A stretch of DNA of 64,000 bases from a virus: IMG/VR virus record IMGVR_UViG_3300042891_000711, positions 124,001-188,000 of that record. One strand, written 5' to 3'. Position numbers and translations under genes: made by a program. Under the pieces are notes generated by a model that did not search any database, had not been told where the DNA came from, and saw nothing but the letters and a program-made list of their open reading frames with translations. Below, one piece after another: positions 14,903 to 22,493 of the stretch. Within the stretch, counting starts at the first letter, position 1. Every line of letters starts with the position of its first letter.

Positions 14903-15238
14903 ATGTTACAAGCAGAATGGCAGGCTAAGTTTTACGCTTTAACTCCATACTCAGTAAGCCCTAGCAGTTGGTGGTATAATCCAACTAATCACAACAGTTT
15001 ACGTTTAACTCAAAAAGCCTATTTGGAAGTGCGTAAACACATTAAATTCTACAAGTTTGAACTTAGTCACGATATACGTCCTAAAACGTTTATACAGCTA
15101 GAGCGGTGGTTTAAAGAACCATATTACGTACAAAATCGTAAGACTATACACATTGTCAGCGACCGTGATGCTATGATGTTAAGCCTACACGCAAATAATT
15201 TACAACAATACTTAGATAACCAAAGCGGCACCAACTAA
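14903..15238 (+). CDS. Conserved phage hypothetical protein
   Basis: 111 residues, 2 nt after the preceding stop. Features: KFYALTPYSVSP, SLRLTQKAYLEVRKH, a PKTFIQLERWFKEPYYVQ block and VSDRDAMMLSLHANNLQQYL at the C-terminus. The order LRLT..PKT..L...F..PYY..D..A.ML.LH is familiar from small cyanophage hypotheticals (memory). Function unknown. Confidence 0.6.
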   Translation: MLQAEWQAKFYALTPYSVSPSSWWYNPTNHNSLRLTQKAYLEVRKHIKFYKFELSHDIRPKTFIQLERWFKEPYYVQNRKTIHIVSDRDAMMLSLHANNLQQYLDNQSGTN

Positions 15239-15240
15239 AT

Positions 15241-16773
15241 ATGTTAATGAAAGCCCATGATATAGTTATCTGTTCATTGCCACCGTATCCCACAGGGGCA
15301 CCGCCTGCAGCACCCGGTATACTACGAGGGTGTGTAGAACAGCACGGTTTTTCTGCCAGAACAATTGATTTAAATCAATATCTATACGTAACTGAATGTA
15401 AAAAATCTAAGAAAAAATATACTATAGTTGCAGATGCACTCACTCCATTTATTAATTTTACTCAATTACCCCTTAAAGAACAACTAGCTACCCAAAAGTT
15501 CATCGTTAATGCGGCTAATAAAATATTAGAACTCAACCCAACTTATGTTGGGTTAAGTGTGTTTAGTTCATACATGCATAAATCAACTTATTTGTTATGT
15601 CAAAAACTTAAAGAATTATCCCCCAACATAAAGATTATAATCGGTGGTAGAGGAGTTGATGTTCCAATTAAACAAATGAATCAGGATCTTGGGCTACCAA
15701 CTAAAATGAGAGATATGTTCACTCCATTTTGTAAATTTTTAATAGATACTAATCTTGCCGATTACACTATTGTTGGAGATGGTGAAGAAGCTATTGTAAA
15801 AATACTACAGCAAGTTGACAGTATCGACGAGCGACAAACTAATGATATGTTCAGTGTACCTATACCTAACTTCGATGACTATAAATTTGATGACTACGGT
15901 GACGGAGTATGGTTACCCGTAACTGGTAGTAAAGGGTGTGTACGAAATTGTGAATTCTGCGATGTTAATAAACAGTATGGTAAATTTAAATACAGATCAG
16001 GAGTTGACGTAGCCAATGAAATGATTGCTTTAGCTAATAGATATAGTATTTCAAACTTTTTCCTAAATGATAGTCTGGTAAACGGATCCTTAAAAGCATT
16101 TACAGAATTTGTCACAGTTCTGGCAGAATATAATCAAACTGCAACTGATAAAATAACATGGAGCGGACAGTATATATCACGACCACAATCACAGGTCAAA
16201 CGAGAAGTCTATCAGCTTATGCGGCAAAGTGGCGCTATTAATATGCTAATAGGAGTTGAGAGTGGCAGCAACGATGTATTAAAATCAATCAACAAAAAAG
16301 TCACAATCGAAGATGTATTAGATGAACTACGAATTTTTAGTGAGTTTGGAATAACTTGTTCAACTAATATTATCCCTGGATATTGGAATGAGTCGTGGGA
16401 TAACTTTTTAGAAACTGTTAAATTCCTTAAAGATATATACCCCTATGTTAAAGACGGCACAGTTGCTAATATTGCCATATTACTACCTTTGGTAATATAT
16501 GATCGAACACCTTTATGGGATCGACGAGAAGAATATAAATTGCACACCGGTCCATATGCTACTGATCATGCGCACATGTGGTGGAGCGAATTAAATCCTC
16601 GCTTGACATTAAAAGAACGTTATTATAGAAAATTATTATTAGACGCGGTAGTTACTAAATTAAATTATTCACTAGGTGATGCGTTTAGAAGTCATGAACA
16701 TATTATTAAATATTTAAAATCAAATACCAAGGAAATAAATGAATTTTACCAAACTTTATTACCCCACAGCTGA
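15241..16773 (+). CDS. B12-binding-domain radical SAM protein (second copy)
   Basis: 510 residues. The start follows the previous stop by 2 nt. N-terminal cobalamin-domain-like half: VICSLPPYPTGAPPAAPGILRG, NPTYVGLSVFSSYMHKS, IKIIIGGRG, TIVGDGEEAI. Then the cluster motif GCVRNCEFCDV (Cys233, 237, 240) and the barrel, with the SAM-contacting strand NMLIGVESGSNDVLKSINK typical of the MiaB/BchE-like group. The C-terminal 120 residues are helical. It likely modifies a small molecule or polymer by radical chemistry; the substrate is unknown. Not a close copy of the 6711 protein. It overlaps the next gene by 35 nt. Confidence 0.88.
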   Translation: MLMKAHDIVICSLPPYPTGAPPAAPGILRGCVEQHGFSARTIDLNQYLYVTECKKSKKKYTIVADALTPFINFTQLPLKEQLATQKFIVNAANKILELNPTYVGLSVFSSYMHKSTYLLCQKLKELSPNIKIIIGGRGVDVPIKQMNQDLGLPTKMRDMFTPFCKFLIDTNLADYTIVGDGEEAIVKILQQVDSIDERQTNDMFSVPIPNFDDYKFDDYGDGVWLPVTGSKGCVRNCEFCDVNKQYGKFKYRSGVDVANEMIALANRYSISNFFLNDSLVNGSLKAFTEFVTVLAEYNQTATDKITWSGQYISRPQSQVKREVYQLMRQSGAINMLIGVESGSNDVLKSINKKVTIEDVLDELRIFSEFGITCSTNIIPGYWNESWDNFLETVKFLKDIYPYVKDGTVANIAILLPLVIYDRTPLWDRREEYKLHTGPYATDHAHMWWSELNPRLTLKERYYRKLLLDAVVTKLNYSLGDAFRSHEHIIKYLKSNTKEINEFYQTLLPHS

Positions 16774-17293
16774 AGCGGCGGCTGATGACCCAGATTTCTT
16801 AAAGAAAGCTTTAGCAGATGACACTATCTCAATTGACTTAACTATTCAGTCTGAATTAGGGCCAGCAGATATTGTAATAACTCTATTAGATCAAATTTTG
16901 TTCTCGGGAATTATCAATGAAGAATTTTCCTTAGTACAAACTATATCAGCCACTGATTGGCTATGGTCTACTGGTGAGTTGTTAATTCAGTTAATCGACG
17001 GGGATAGTCAACGTAAAATAAAATTAACAAAATGTAAATTACAAGGGATTAATATGTTAGAATATCCTATATCAGAACTAATTACAGTCACGCAGAACAA
17101 TCAACAATGGGTAGATACCTGTGTGGAATCATATGGTATATTGTCATTATCCATATCTAATCCGATTTGTATACAAGCAGAACATATTCTCAGGGCGCAC
17201 TATACTCACCCTGTTGACGAAATTCGAGGATATCTAACCGCTGAACAAGACAATACTATAATTAAAAAATATTTAAAAAAATTGCGAATTTAA
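16739..17293 (+). CDS. Hypothetical protein coupled to the radical SAM gene
   Basis: 184 residues, starting 35 nt inside the end of the radical SAM gene with AAGGAAATAA before the ATG. No recognised family. The middle is beta-rich and acidic (SIDLTIQSELGPADIVITLLDQ, LWSTGELLIQLIDGDSQRKIKL); the C-terminus is helical (IQAEHILRAHYTHPVDEIRGYL, KKYLKKLRI). The overlap suggests an accessory or substrate protein for the radical SAM enzyme, which is only a guess from position. Confidence 0.55.
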   Translation: MNFTKLYYPTAEAAADDPDFLKKALADDTISIDLTIQSELGPADIVITLLDQILFSGIINEEFSLVQTISATDWLWSTGELLIQLIDGDSQRKIKLTKCKLQGINMLEYPISELITVTQNNQQWVDTCVESYGILSLSISNPICIQAEHILRAHYTHPVDEIRGYLTAEQDNTIIKKYLKKLRI

Positions 17294-17298
17294 GTTGA

Positions 17299-17327
17299 TT
17301 GACTTTTGAATATGTTTATGTTATAAT
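17299..17327 (+). promoter_or_regulatory. Sigma70-like promoter before the secreted peptide gene
   Basis: TTGACT at 17299-17304, 17-base spacer, TATAAT at 17322-17327, 37 nt before the start codon; an AAGGAAT ribosome site lies between. Confidence 0.75.
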
Positions 17328-17363
17328 TGCTGTGTATTAAATACAATCCAAGGAATAACTATT

Positions 17364-17657
17364 ATGAAGAAAACACTTTTAGCATTACTATTAGCAACGC
17401 TTAGTACCACAGCAATAGCAGATGGATACCATAATCGAAACTATCATGGTAACGGTAATGACGTGTTACTTCCACTAATTGTCGGTGGCACACTCGGTTA
17501 TATTATAGCCCAACCTCGTACTATAGTAGTACAGCAACCACAATACACACCGCTACCAAGCTATGTGCCAGCTAACAACGAACCAATCTATCAATATCAG
17601 AACATTTATGATGGTAATTGTGCTTGTTATCGTCGAGTTTTGGTTCAAATCAATTAA
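17364..17657 (+). CDS. Small exported protein with signal peptide
   Basis: 97 residues. A clear Sec signal: MKKTLLALLLATLSTTAIADG, with likely cleavage after A-I-A (about residue 19). The mature part has a His/Asn-rich head, a hydrophobic Gly-containing segment LLPLIVGGTLGYIIAQP and a Pro/Gln-rich tail (VVQQPQYTPLPSYVP) with CAC near the end. It resembles small proteobacterial periplasmic or outer-membrane-associated peptides. Its own promoter makes it a one-gene unit, perhaps acquired from a host to alter the envelope. Confidence 0.65.
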   Translation: MKKTLLALLLATLSTTAIADGYHNRNYHGNGNDVLLPLIVGGTLGYIIAQPRTIVVQQPQYTPLPSYVPANNEPIYQYQNIYDGNCACYRRVLVQIN

Positions 17658-17660
17658 CGA

Positions 17661-17688
17661 TTGACTTCTACTACAAAGAGTGTATAAT
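17661..17688 (+). promoter_or_regulatory. Sigma70-like promoter before the HD hydrolase gene
   Basis: TTGACT at 17661-17666, 16-base spacer, TATAAT at 17683-17688. A TAGGAG ribosome site precedes the ATG at 17717. Confidence 0.75.
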
Positions 17689-17716
17689 AGCACTATTAGT
17701 TAAGTAGGAGTTAATC

Positions 17717-18244
17717 ATGACAGACCTTGTAGCCAGAGCAGACGCATTTGCTGCTGCCGCACATGGCGCAATCAAACACAAACGAAAATACACAGGTGAC
17801 GACTACATTGTTCACCCTCGTGAAGTTGCGGCTATTGTTGCCACTGTTCCCCACACAGCTGAAATGTTAGCGGCGGCCTTGTTGCACGACACCGTAGAGG
17901 ACACGGGTGTAGCCATTGAAACTATCCGTGAGGAGTTTGGTCCAATTGTTGCAATGTATGTAGCAGACCTAACTGATGTTAGCCGTGCCGATGATGGCAA
18001 CAGGGCTGTACGCAAGGCCATTGATTTAGCACATACTGCCAAGGCCTGCGCCGATGCTAAAACAATTAAACTTGCCGACTTGCTGTCAAACACTGCTAGT
18101 ATTGTTGCCTACGACCCTGGCTTTGCCCGTGTGTATCTTAAAGAAAAAACAGCCTTACTCAAAGTATTAACGGAAGGTGATGCAACTTTGTTGGCTCGCG
18201 CCACTGATACACTGTCTAAATCACTTGACAAATTGGTAAAATGA
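17717..18244 (+). CDS. RelA/SpoT-type HD hydrolase (Mesh1-like (p)ppGpp pyrophosphohydrolase)
   Basis: 175 residues, the size of single-domain small alarmone hydrolases; no synthetase or TGS domain. HD residues: the KYTGDDYIVHPREVA helix (His33), LAAALLHDTVEDTG (His57, Asp58, then Glu61/Asp62), and KTIKLADLLSNT (Asp121), matching the Mn-dependent SpoT/Mesh1 site. The likely reaction is removal of the 3' pyrophosphate of (p)ppGpp, which would dampen the host stringent response during infection. Some relatives act on other nucleotides such as NADPH, so the substrate is not settled. It has its own promoter. Confidence 0.85.
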   Translation: MTDLVARADAFAAAAHGAIKHKRKYTGDDYIVHPREVAAIVATVPHTAEMLAAALLHDTVEDTGVAIETIREEFGPIVAMYVADLTDVSRADDGNRAVRKAIDLAHTAKACADAKTIKLADLLSNTASIVAYDPGFARVYLKEKTALLKVLTEGDATLLARATDTLSKSLDKLVK

Positions 18245-18253
18245 CTGTATAAT
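18225..18253 (+). promoter_or_regulatory. Sigma70-like promoter before the LPD29-like gene
   Basis: TTGACA at 18225-18230, 17-base spacer, TATAAT at 18248-18253: perfect consensus. It starts inside the last codons of the HD hydrolase gene and lies 33 nt before the next ATG. Confidence 0.8.
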
Positions 18254-18286
18254 GTTACACATACACTAACAACACAGGAGCAATAA

Positions 18287-18697
18287 ATGGCTTATATTAA
18301 CGCACAAGATGTTAAAGCAATACGTGACGAACTTAAAGCAACTTTTCCTAAATTCAAGTTTGGTGTACGTAAAGGTTATGAAGGCAGTTCAGTTGATGTA
18401 ACTATTAAACAAGGTCCAGTTGACTTTGCTGAAGTGTTCAACGAAGGCCATTTACCTACTAAACGTAAATATGTTCAAATCAACGAATATCATTTATATA
18501 ACTATGGCAAGTACGAAGCGTTCTTTGAACAAGTATTAGAAATTATCAAGTGTGCTCCGGCTCGCGCTGGTGGTCGTGCTTGGTTTGATAAAAGTGATTC
18601 GCAAATAGATTATTTCCATATTGCCTATTACATTCATTTAAACGTAGGTGAGTGGGACGAGCCATATACCTGCACAAAAGAAAAGGAGTTTGCATAA
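18287..18697 (+). CDS. LPD29-like domain protein
   Basis: 136 residues with ribosome site AGGAG in the same context as folE. The pattern INAQDVKAIRDELKATFPKFKFGVRKGY, then SVDVTIKQGPVDF, then QINEYHLYNYGKYEAFFEQVLEII fits the LPD29 domain (large polyvalent protein-associated), an uncharacterised domain common in mobile elements and phages. Its stop overlaps the start of the small membrane protein gene by one base. Confidence 0.6.
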   Translation: MAYINAQDVKAIRDELKATFPKFKFGVRKGYEGSSVDVTIKQGPVDFAEVFNEGHLPTKRKYVQINEYHLYNYGKYEAFFEQVLEIIKCAPARAGGRAWFDKSDSQIDYFHIAYYIHLNVGEWDEPYTCTKEKEFA

Positions 18698-18861
18698 TGA
18701 GTAAAAATTTACAACGTATTTTAATTTCAGTGATGTTAATCATTGGTTATGTAACATTAGGATTACTTGGTGAGAATGGTTTGATGTTACATGACCTACT
18801 AGGTAACTTTGCTGTCGGTTGGGTAGTTTGGGAAATTGCCGCAGGTATTGTTGGTGATTAA
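18697..18861 (+). CDS. Small membrane protein
   Basis: 54 residues from ATG 18697 in a TAATG overlap, AAAAGGAG site upstream. Two hydrophobic helices (about residues 7-25 and 32-50, the second VGWVVWEIAAGIVGD-like) separated by a short loop. Size and topology fit a small phage membrane protein such as a holin-like or exclusion factor, but no family is recognised. Confidence 0.6.
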   Translation: MSKNLQRILISVMLIIGYVTLGLLGENGLMLHDLLGNFAVGWVVWEIAAGIVGD

Positions 18862-18868
18862 CGAGCAC

Positions 18869-18897
18869 TTGACAAAACAAAAATTTGATAGTACAAT
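18869..18897 (+). promoter_or_regulatory. Sigma70-like promoter before the MoxR gene
   Basis: TTGACA at 18869-18874, 17-base spacer, TACAAT at 18892-18897. The MoxR start is at 18929 behind TAGGAG. Confidence 0.75.
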
Positions 18898-18928
18898 GTG
18901 GTTTTACATTAATTATTAGGAGTGACAA

Positions 18929-20026
18929 ATGGCGGCAATTACTGAAAATAGAACTGTTACTGCAACAGAAGCAAAGGCGGCAATACTACGTTGCTTTACA
19001 AAACAACGCCCATTATTTTTATGGGGTCCTCCCGGTATTGGTAAAAGTGAATTAGTAGAAGGTATTACTAAGGACATGGGCGGGTTGATGATTGACTTGC
19101 GCTTGGCACAGATGGACCCGACGGACATACGTGGTATTCCTTATTTTAATAAAGACTTGGGTGTAATGGATTGGGCTCCGCCAATTGATTTGCCCACAGA
19201 AGAACTTGCGGCACAATATCCGATTGTGGTGTTGTTTTTAGATGAGATGAACAGTGCGGCGCCGAGTGTGCAGGCAGTTGCTTATCAACTTGTACTAAAC
19301 AGACGTGTAGGCAAGTACAAACTGCCTGATAACGTTGTTATGGTAGCGGCAGGTAACAGGGATGGTGACAAAGGTGTTAGCTACAGAATGCCAAGTCCAC
19401 TTGCTAACAGGTTTGTGCATTTGGAAATGCGTGTAGACTTTGAGAGCTGGTTAGGTTGGGCTACTGAAAATCGTATTAACAAAGACGTGATTGGTTACAT
19501 TAGTTTTGCTAAACAAGACTTGTATGACTTTGATCCAAAAAGTTCAAGTCGTAGTTTTGCAACACCTCGTAGCTGGACATTTGTTAGTGAATTGTTAGAC
19601 GATGGCATGGCAGATGGCACTACTACAGATATTGTAGCAGGTACTATTGGTGAAGGTACTGCGGTTAAGTTTATGGCACATAGAAAAATTTCTGCTAAAA
19701 TGCCTAACCCAAGTGACATTTTAAATGGTAAGGTTACAGAACTTGCTGTTAAAGAAATTAGTGCTATGTATAGTTTGACAATGAGTATGTGTTACGAGTT
19801 GAAAGATGCGTACACTAAAATTGGCAAGGAAGACAATGCTAAATGGCACACTATGGCAGATTACTTCTTTAAGTTTATGATGGAGAACTTTACTACAGAA
19901 GTTACTGTTATGGGCGCACGTGTAGCGTTAACAACTTTTAACTTGCCTTTTGTGCCTAACAAGTTGAAAAACTTTGATGAGTTCCACAAACGCTTTGGCA
20001 AATATGTTGTGGCTGCGGTCGCATAA
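18929..20026 (+). CDS. MoxR-type AAA+ ATPase
   Basis: 365 residues. Walker A GPPGIGKS (33-40), Walker B VVLFLDEMN (Asp105, Glu106), an AAGNRDGD sensor 1 block, and the LANRF arginine-finger-type segment define a MoxR/RavA-like AAA+ ATPase. Such proteins are chaperones that usually work with a VWA-domain partner to assemble or activate metal-containing complexes; the partner gene lies at 20429, with a terminator and one small gene between. The C-terminal 100 residues are helical. It has its own promoter and terminator, so it is a single-gene unit. Confidence 0.88.
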   Translation: MAAITENRTVTATEAKAAILRCFTKQRPLFLWGPPGIGKSELVEGITKDMGGLMIDLRLAQMDPTDIRGIPYFNKDLGVMDWAPPIDLPTEELAAQYPIVVLFLDEMNSAAPSVQAVAYQLVLNRRVGKYKLPDNVVMVAAGNRDGDKGVSYRMPSPLANRFVHLEMRVDFESWLGWATENRINKDVIGYISFAKQDLYDFDPKSSSRSFATPRSWTFVSELLDDGMADGTTTDIVAGTIGEGTAVKFMAHRKISAKMPNPSDILNGKVTELAVKEISAMYSLTMSMCYELKDAYTKIGKEDNAKWHTMADYFFKFMMENFTTEVTVMGARVALTTFNLPFVPNKLKNFDEFHKRFGKYVVAAVA

Positions 20027-20031
20027 TAAGG

Positions 20032-20054
20032 AAAAGCCCCGCAAGGGGCTTTTT
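20032..20054 (+). terminator. Rho-independent terminator after the MoxR gene
   Basis: Stem AAAAGCCCC paired with GGGGCTTTT around a short GCAA-type loop, ending in a run of T, 6 nt after the MoxR stop. The clearest plus-strand terminator in the window. Confidence 0.9.
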
Positions 20055-20060
20055 ACATGT

Positions 20061-20372
20061 ATGAGTAATTATAAAATAACTAAGATGGATGGTAGACATA
20101 CAGGTCACGAACTGTTTAATCATTATATAAATTATAATGTTTATACTCGTAGAAACTTTAATCCTGTCTCTGAGAATGAAGTAAACTTTCTCAAAGCCCG
20201 TGTTTGGTTTTGGGAAAAGTTTGGTCCAAGTAGCGAACTTGGTAAATGTCATCGACTAAACAGTATCGATCACCAAACCCCATTATGGGCTTGGCAAACT
20301 GAACATAACCTACTAAGAATATATGTATCAGAAAAGGCCCTAGACTTCTTTCTGTTAACACATTCAGCTTGA
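20061..20372 (+). CDS. Hypothetical protein directly after the terminator
   Basis: 103 residues from ATG 20061, only 6 nt after the terminator T-run. The sole ribosome-site-like sequence (AAGGGG) is the 3' arm of the terminator stem, so initiation may depend on readthrough and unfolding. The protein is aromatic and polar (DGRHTGHELFNHYINY, FLKARVWFWEKFGPSSELGKCHRL, LWAWQTEHNLLRIYV); no family recognised. It ends at the next promoter. Confidence 0.5.
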   Translation: MSNYKITKMDGRHTGHELFNHYINYNVYTRRNFNPVSENEVNFLKARVWFWEKFGPSSELGKCHRLNSIDHQTPLWAWQTEHNLLRIYVSEKALDFFLLTHSA

Positions 20373-20397
20373 CAAACTTCACATTTGAATGTATAAT
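20369..20397 (+). promoter_or_regulatory. Sigma70-like promoter before the VWA/metallopeptidase gene
   Basis: TTGACA at 20369-20374, 17-base spacer, TATAAT at 20392-20397: perfect consensus. It overlaps the stop codon of the preceding gene; the next ATG is at 20429 behind TAGGAG. Confidence 0.8.
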
Positions 20398-20428
20398 AGC
20401 TGTTATAGTAAACAATTAGGAGTAACAT

Positions 20429-21700
20429 ATGGCAACAGCAACGGCAACAACTAGTGCAGAAAAGAAAAAAGTAGTTACTGTAACAGATGCACGTATTGAT
20501 GCGGCTGTACGTGAAAAACTTATTACGGCACGTATTGCGCTATTACTTAAAGCGCCGTTTTTTGGTAACTTAGCAACACGTTTAAAATTAATTAACGCAG
20601 ACGAGTGGTGTAGCACTGCGGCTACAGACGGGCGTAATTTTTACTATAATAGTGAATTTGTAAACAAACTGCCTCAGAAACAAGTGGAGTTTTTAGTAGG
20701 GCATGAAGTGTTACACGTAGTTTACGATCACATGGGACGTAGGCAGGATAGAGATGGGCAGTTGTATAACGTTGCGGCAGACTATTGTGTTAATGCTGAT
20801 TTAATTGACAGCAAGATTGGTGAGAAAATTACAAGTGTGCCTATTTTGTATGATAGAAAATACGCTGGCATGAGCTCGGAAGAAGTGTACGACTTGCTGT
20901 ACGAAAATGCTGAAAAAATTAACGTCGACGATTTGATTAAACAAATGTTAGATGAACATTTAGATGACGGCGACGACGACAGCGAAGAAGGTGAAGGTGC
21001 GGGAGAAGGTGGACGTCCGGGTAAAATGACTGCTGAAGAAAAGAAAGCATTGCGTGACGAAATACGCGAAGCTGTACTACAGGCGGCAGAAGCGGCGGGT
21101 GCTGGTAACTTGCCAGCAGGTGTTAAACGTATGATTAACACACTGACGAACCCACAGTTAAACTGGCGTGAACTTATTAGACAACAGGTACAGAGTTTAG
21201 TACGTGCTGACTTTACTTGGGCACGTATGAATAGAAAAGGGCAACATTTAGATGCAATTTTGCCAGGTAGCAACTTTGCAGAAACAATTGATGTTAGTGT
21301 TAGTATTGATGCGTCGGGCAGTATGAGTGAAGGTATGTTGCGTGATATCCTAAGTGAAGTTAAAGGTATTATGGAGTCGTTTGACGACTTTAAACTTGAT
21401 GTATGGTCTTTTGATACAGATGTTTATGGTTACGAAAAATTCACACCAGACAACATTGACGATATTGACACTTACGAACTACAAGGTGGTGGCGGTACAG
21501 ACTTTGAATGTAATTGGGAATTTATGCGTGAAAATGAAATTGCGCCAAAATTGTTTATTATGTTTACAGATGGTTACCCAGGTGGTGGGTGGGGTGACGA
21601 AAGTTACGCAGACACCTTATTTGTAATACACGGTACTACTAGTATTGAAGCACCATTTGGTATTACAGCTTATTATGATTTATCGAAAGGATCCAATTAA
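20429..21700 (+). CDS. VWA-like domain protein with metallopeptidase motif (DUF2201 type)
   Basis: 423 residues. The N-terminal putative metallopeptidase domain has the zinc motif HEVLH (His92-Glu93-x2-His96) and a downstream ADYCVNADLI that could give the third ligand. An acidic low-complexity linker follows (about 178-200). The C-terminal half is a VWA-like domain with a MIDAS D-A-S-G-S (294-298) and IMFTDGYPGG near the end. This PF13203/PF09967-type protein is the usual partner of MoxR ATPases. Together they may remodel or activate a phage or host complex. It starts a chain of coupled genes. Confidence 0.85.
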   Translation: MATATATTSAEKKKVVTVTDARIDAAVREKLITARIALLLKAPFFGNLATRLKLINADEWCSTAATDGRNFYYNSEFVNKLPQKQVEFLVGHEVLHVVYDHMGRRQDRDGQLYNVAADYCVNADLIDSKIGEKITSVPILYDRKYAGMSSEEVYDLLYENAEKINVDDLIKQMLDEHLDDGDDDSEEGEGAGEGGRPGKMTAEEKKALRDEIREAVLQAAEAAGAGNLPAGVKRMINTLTNPQLNWRELIRQQVQSLVRADFTWARMNRKGQHLDAILPGSNFAETIDVSVSIDASGSMSEGMLRDILSEVKGIMESFDDFKLDVWSFDTDVYGYEKFTPDNIDDIDTYELQGGGGTDFECNWEFMRENEIAPKLFIMFTDGYPGGGWGDESYADTLFVIHGTTSIEAPFGITAYYDLSKGSN

Positions 21701-22035
21701 TGTCAGTATATCAAAGTTTTAGTTATAGTCCTACAGAGTTAGCAGAGCAAATGTCTAGTGCTACACACGACACACTGGCTTATCTGTGGAAGTACAAATA
21801 CATCACTACCGAACAGTATAATGAATTGTCAGGTAAAATAATGGTTATGGCTGTACCAAATCGTAAAGGGTTTGGTAAGAAACTGTTAGAATACTTTTTT
21901 GGTGATAATAAAGAAGAGAATTCTTGGGTATTCCCTATTGTAGAAGTGGCGACCCACTATAGACCTGCTACACCAGAAAAGCCAAAGAATGTAACTAAAC
22001 TTAACAGTAAACCTAAGTTAGAGATTGTTGAGTAA
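21700..22035 (+). CDS. Hypothetical protein in the VWA operon
   Basis: 111 residues; ATG overlaps the VWA stop by one base (TAATG). A helical N-terminus (SPTELAEQMSSATHDTLAYLWKYKYITTEQYNEL), a KGFGKKLLEYFFGDN segment and a Pro/Lys-rich tail. No family recognised. Strict coupling suggests it acts with the VWA protein. Confidence 0.6.
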   Translation: MSVYQSFSYSPTELAEQMSSATHDTLAYLWKYKYITTEQYNELSGKIMVMAVPNRKGFGKKLLEYFFGDNKEENSWVFPIVEVATHYRPATPEKPKNVTKLNSKPKLEIVE

Positions 22036-22493
22036 TGAGCACAGGTAGAATGAAAGACCAAAAAGACTTTGATCTTGAACAGATCGTTCAAGTAATAGAT
22101 CAAGCACTAGAGTCAGATGATCAACGCATTAAGGACGCCTTACGTGCGCTTATGACTATAACTGTGCTGTGTACCGCAGAACATCCTGATCAAATGCTAC
22201 GCAACGGTCCGCTGGCACGTGTGTTTGAGGACATGCGCAATCTTAATCAGCGTTTAGGTCGTTTAGAAGATGACCTAAACAAGATTAAATGGGATCAACA
22301 AAAGCGTCAAGTTGAACCATTTACACCACCATATAATCCAGGCAGTCCGTTTGGTCCGGTTGGTACACCAACTACTTCTAAACCAACTCCTATGTGGGGA
22401 CCGAGTTGGAGTGCCGGTGATGATCCTAACTATAAAGGCGCAAGTTCTGGTATGCTTGCTGAAGACTTCATAAAAGAATTGGAAAAACGATAA
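22035..22493 (+). CDS. Hypothetical protein, helical head and Pro/Gly tail
   Basis: 152 residues, one-base overlap with the previous gene. Residues 10-95 are helical with a likely coiled coil (FEDMRNLNQRLGRLEDDLNKIKW). Residues 97-135 are rich in Pro, Gly, Thr and Ser (PPYNPGSPFGPVGTPT), a probable flexible linker, before a short helix at the C-terminus. No family recognised. Confidence 0.6.
   Translation: MSTGRMKDQKDFDLEQIVQVIDQALESDDQRIKDALRALMTITVLCTAEHPDQMLRNGPLARVFEDMRNLNQRLGRLEDDLNKIKWDQQKRQVEPFTPPYNPGSPFGPVGTPTTSKPTPMWGPSWSAGDDPNYKGASSGMLAEDFIKELEKR

Noticed and set aside
16611-16640. TTGACA inside the radical SAM gene as a promoter for the gene at 16739
   Set aside because: No acceptable -10 box at 16-18 nt spacing; the best match is off by spacing, and translational coupling explains expression.
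20782-21273. A long antisense frame opposite the VWA gene
   Set aside because: The plus-strand protein has intact HEVLH and MIDAS motifs; the antisense product is Ser/Pro/Cys-rich without domain features.
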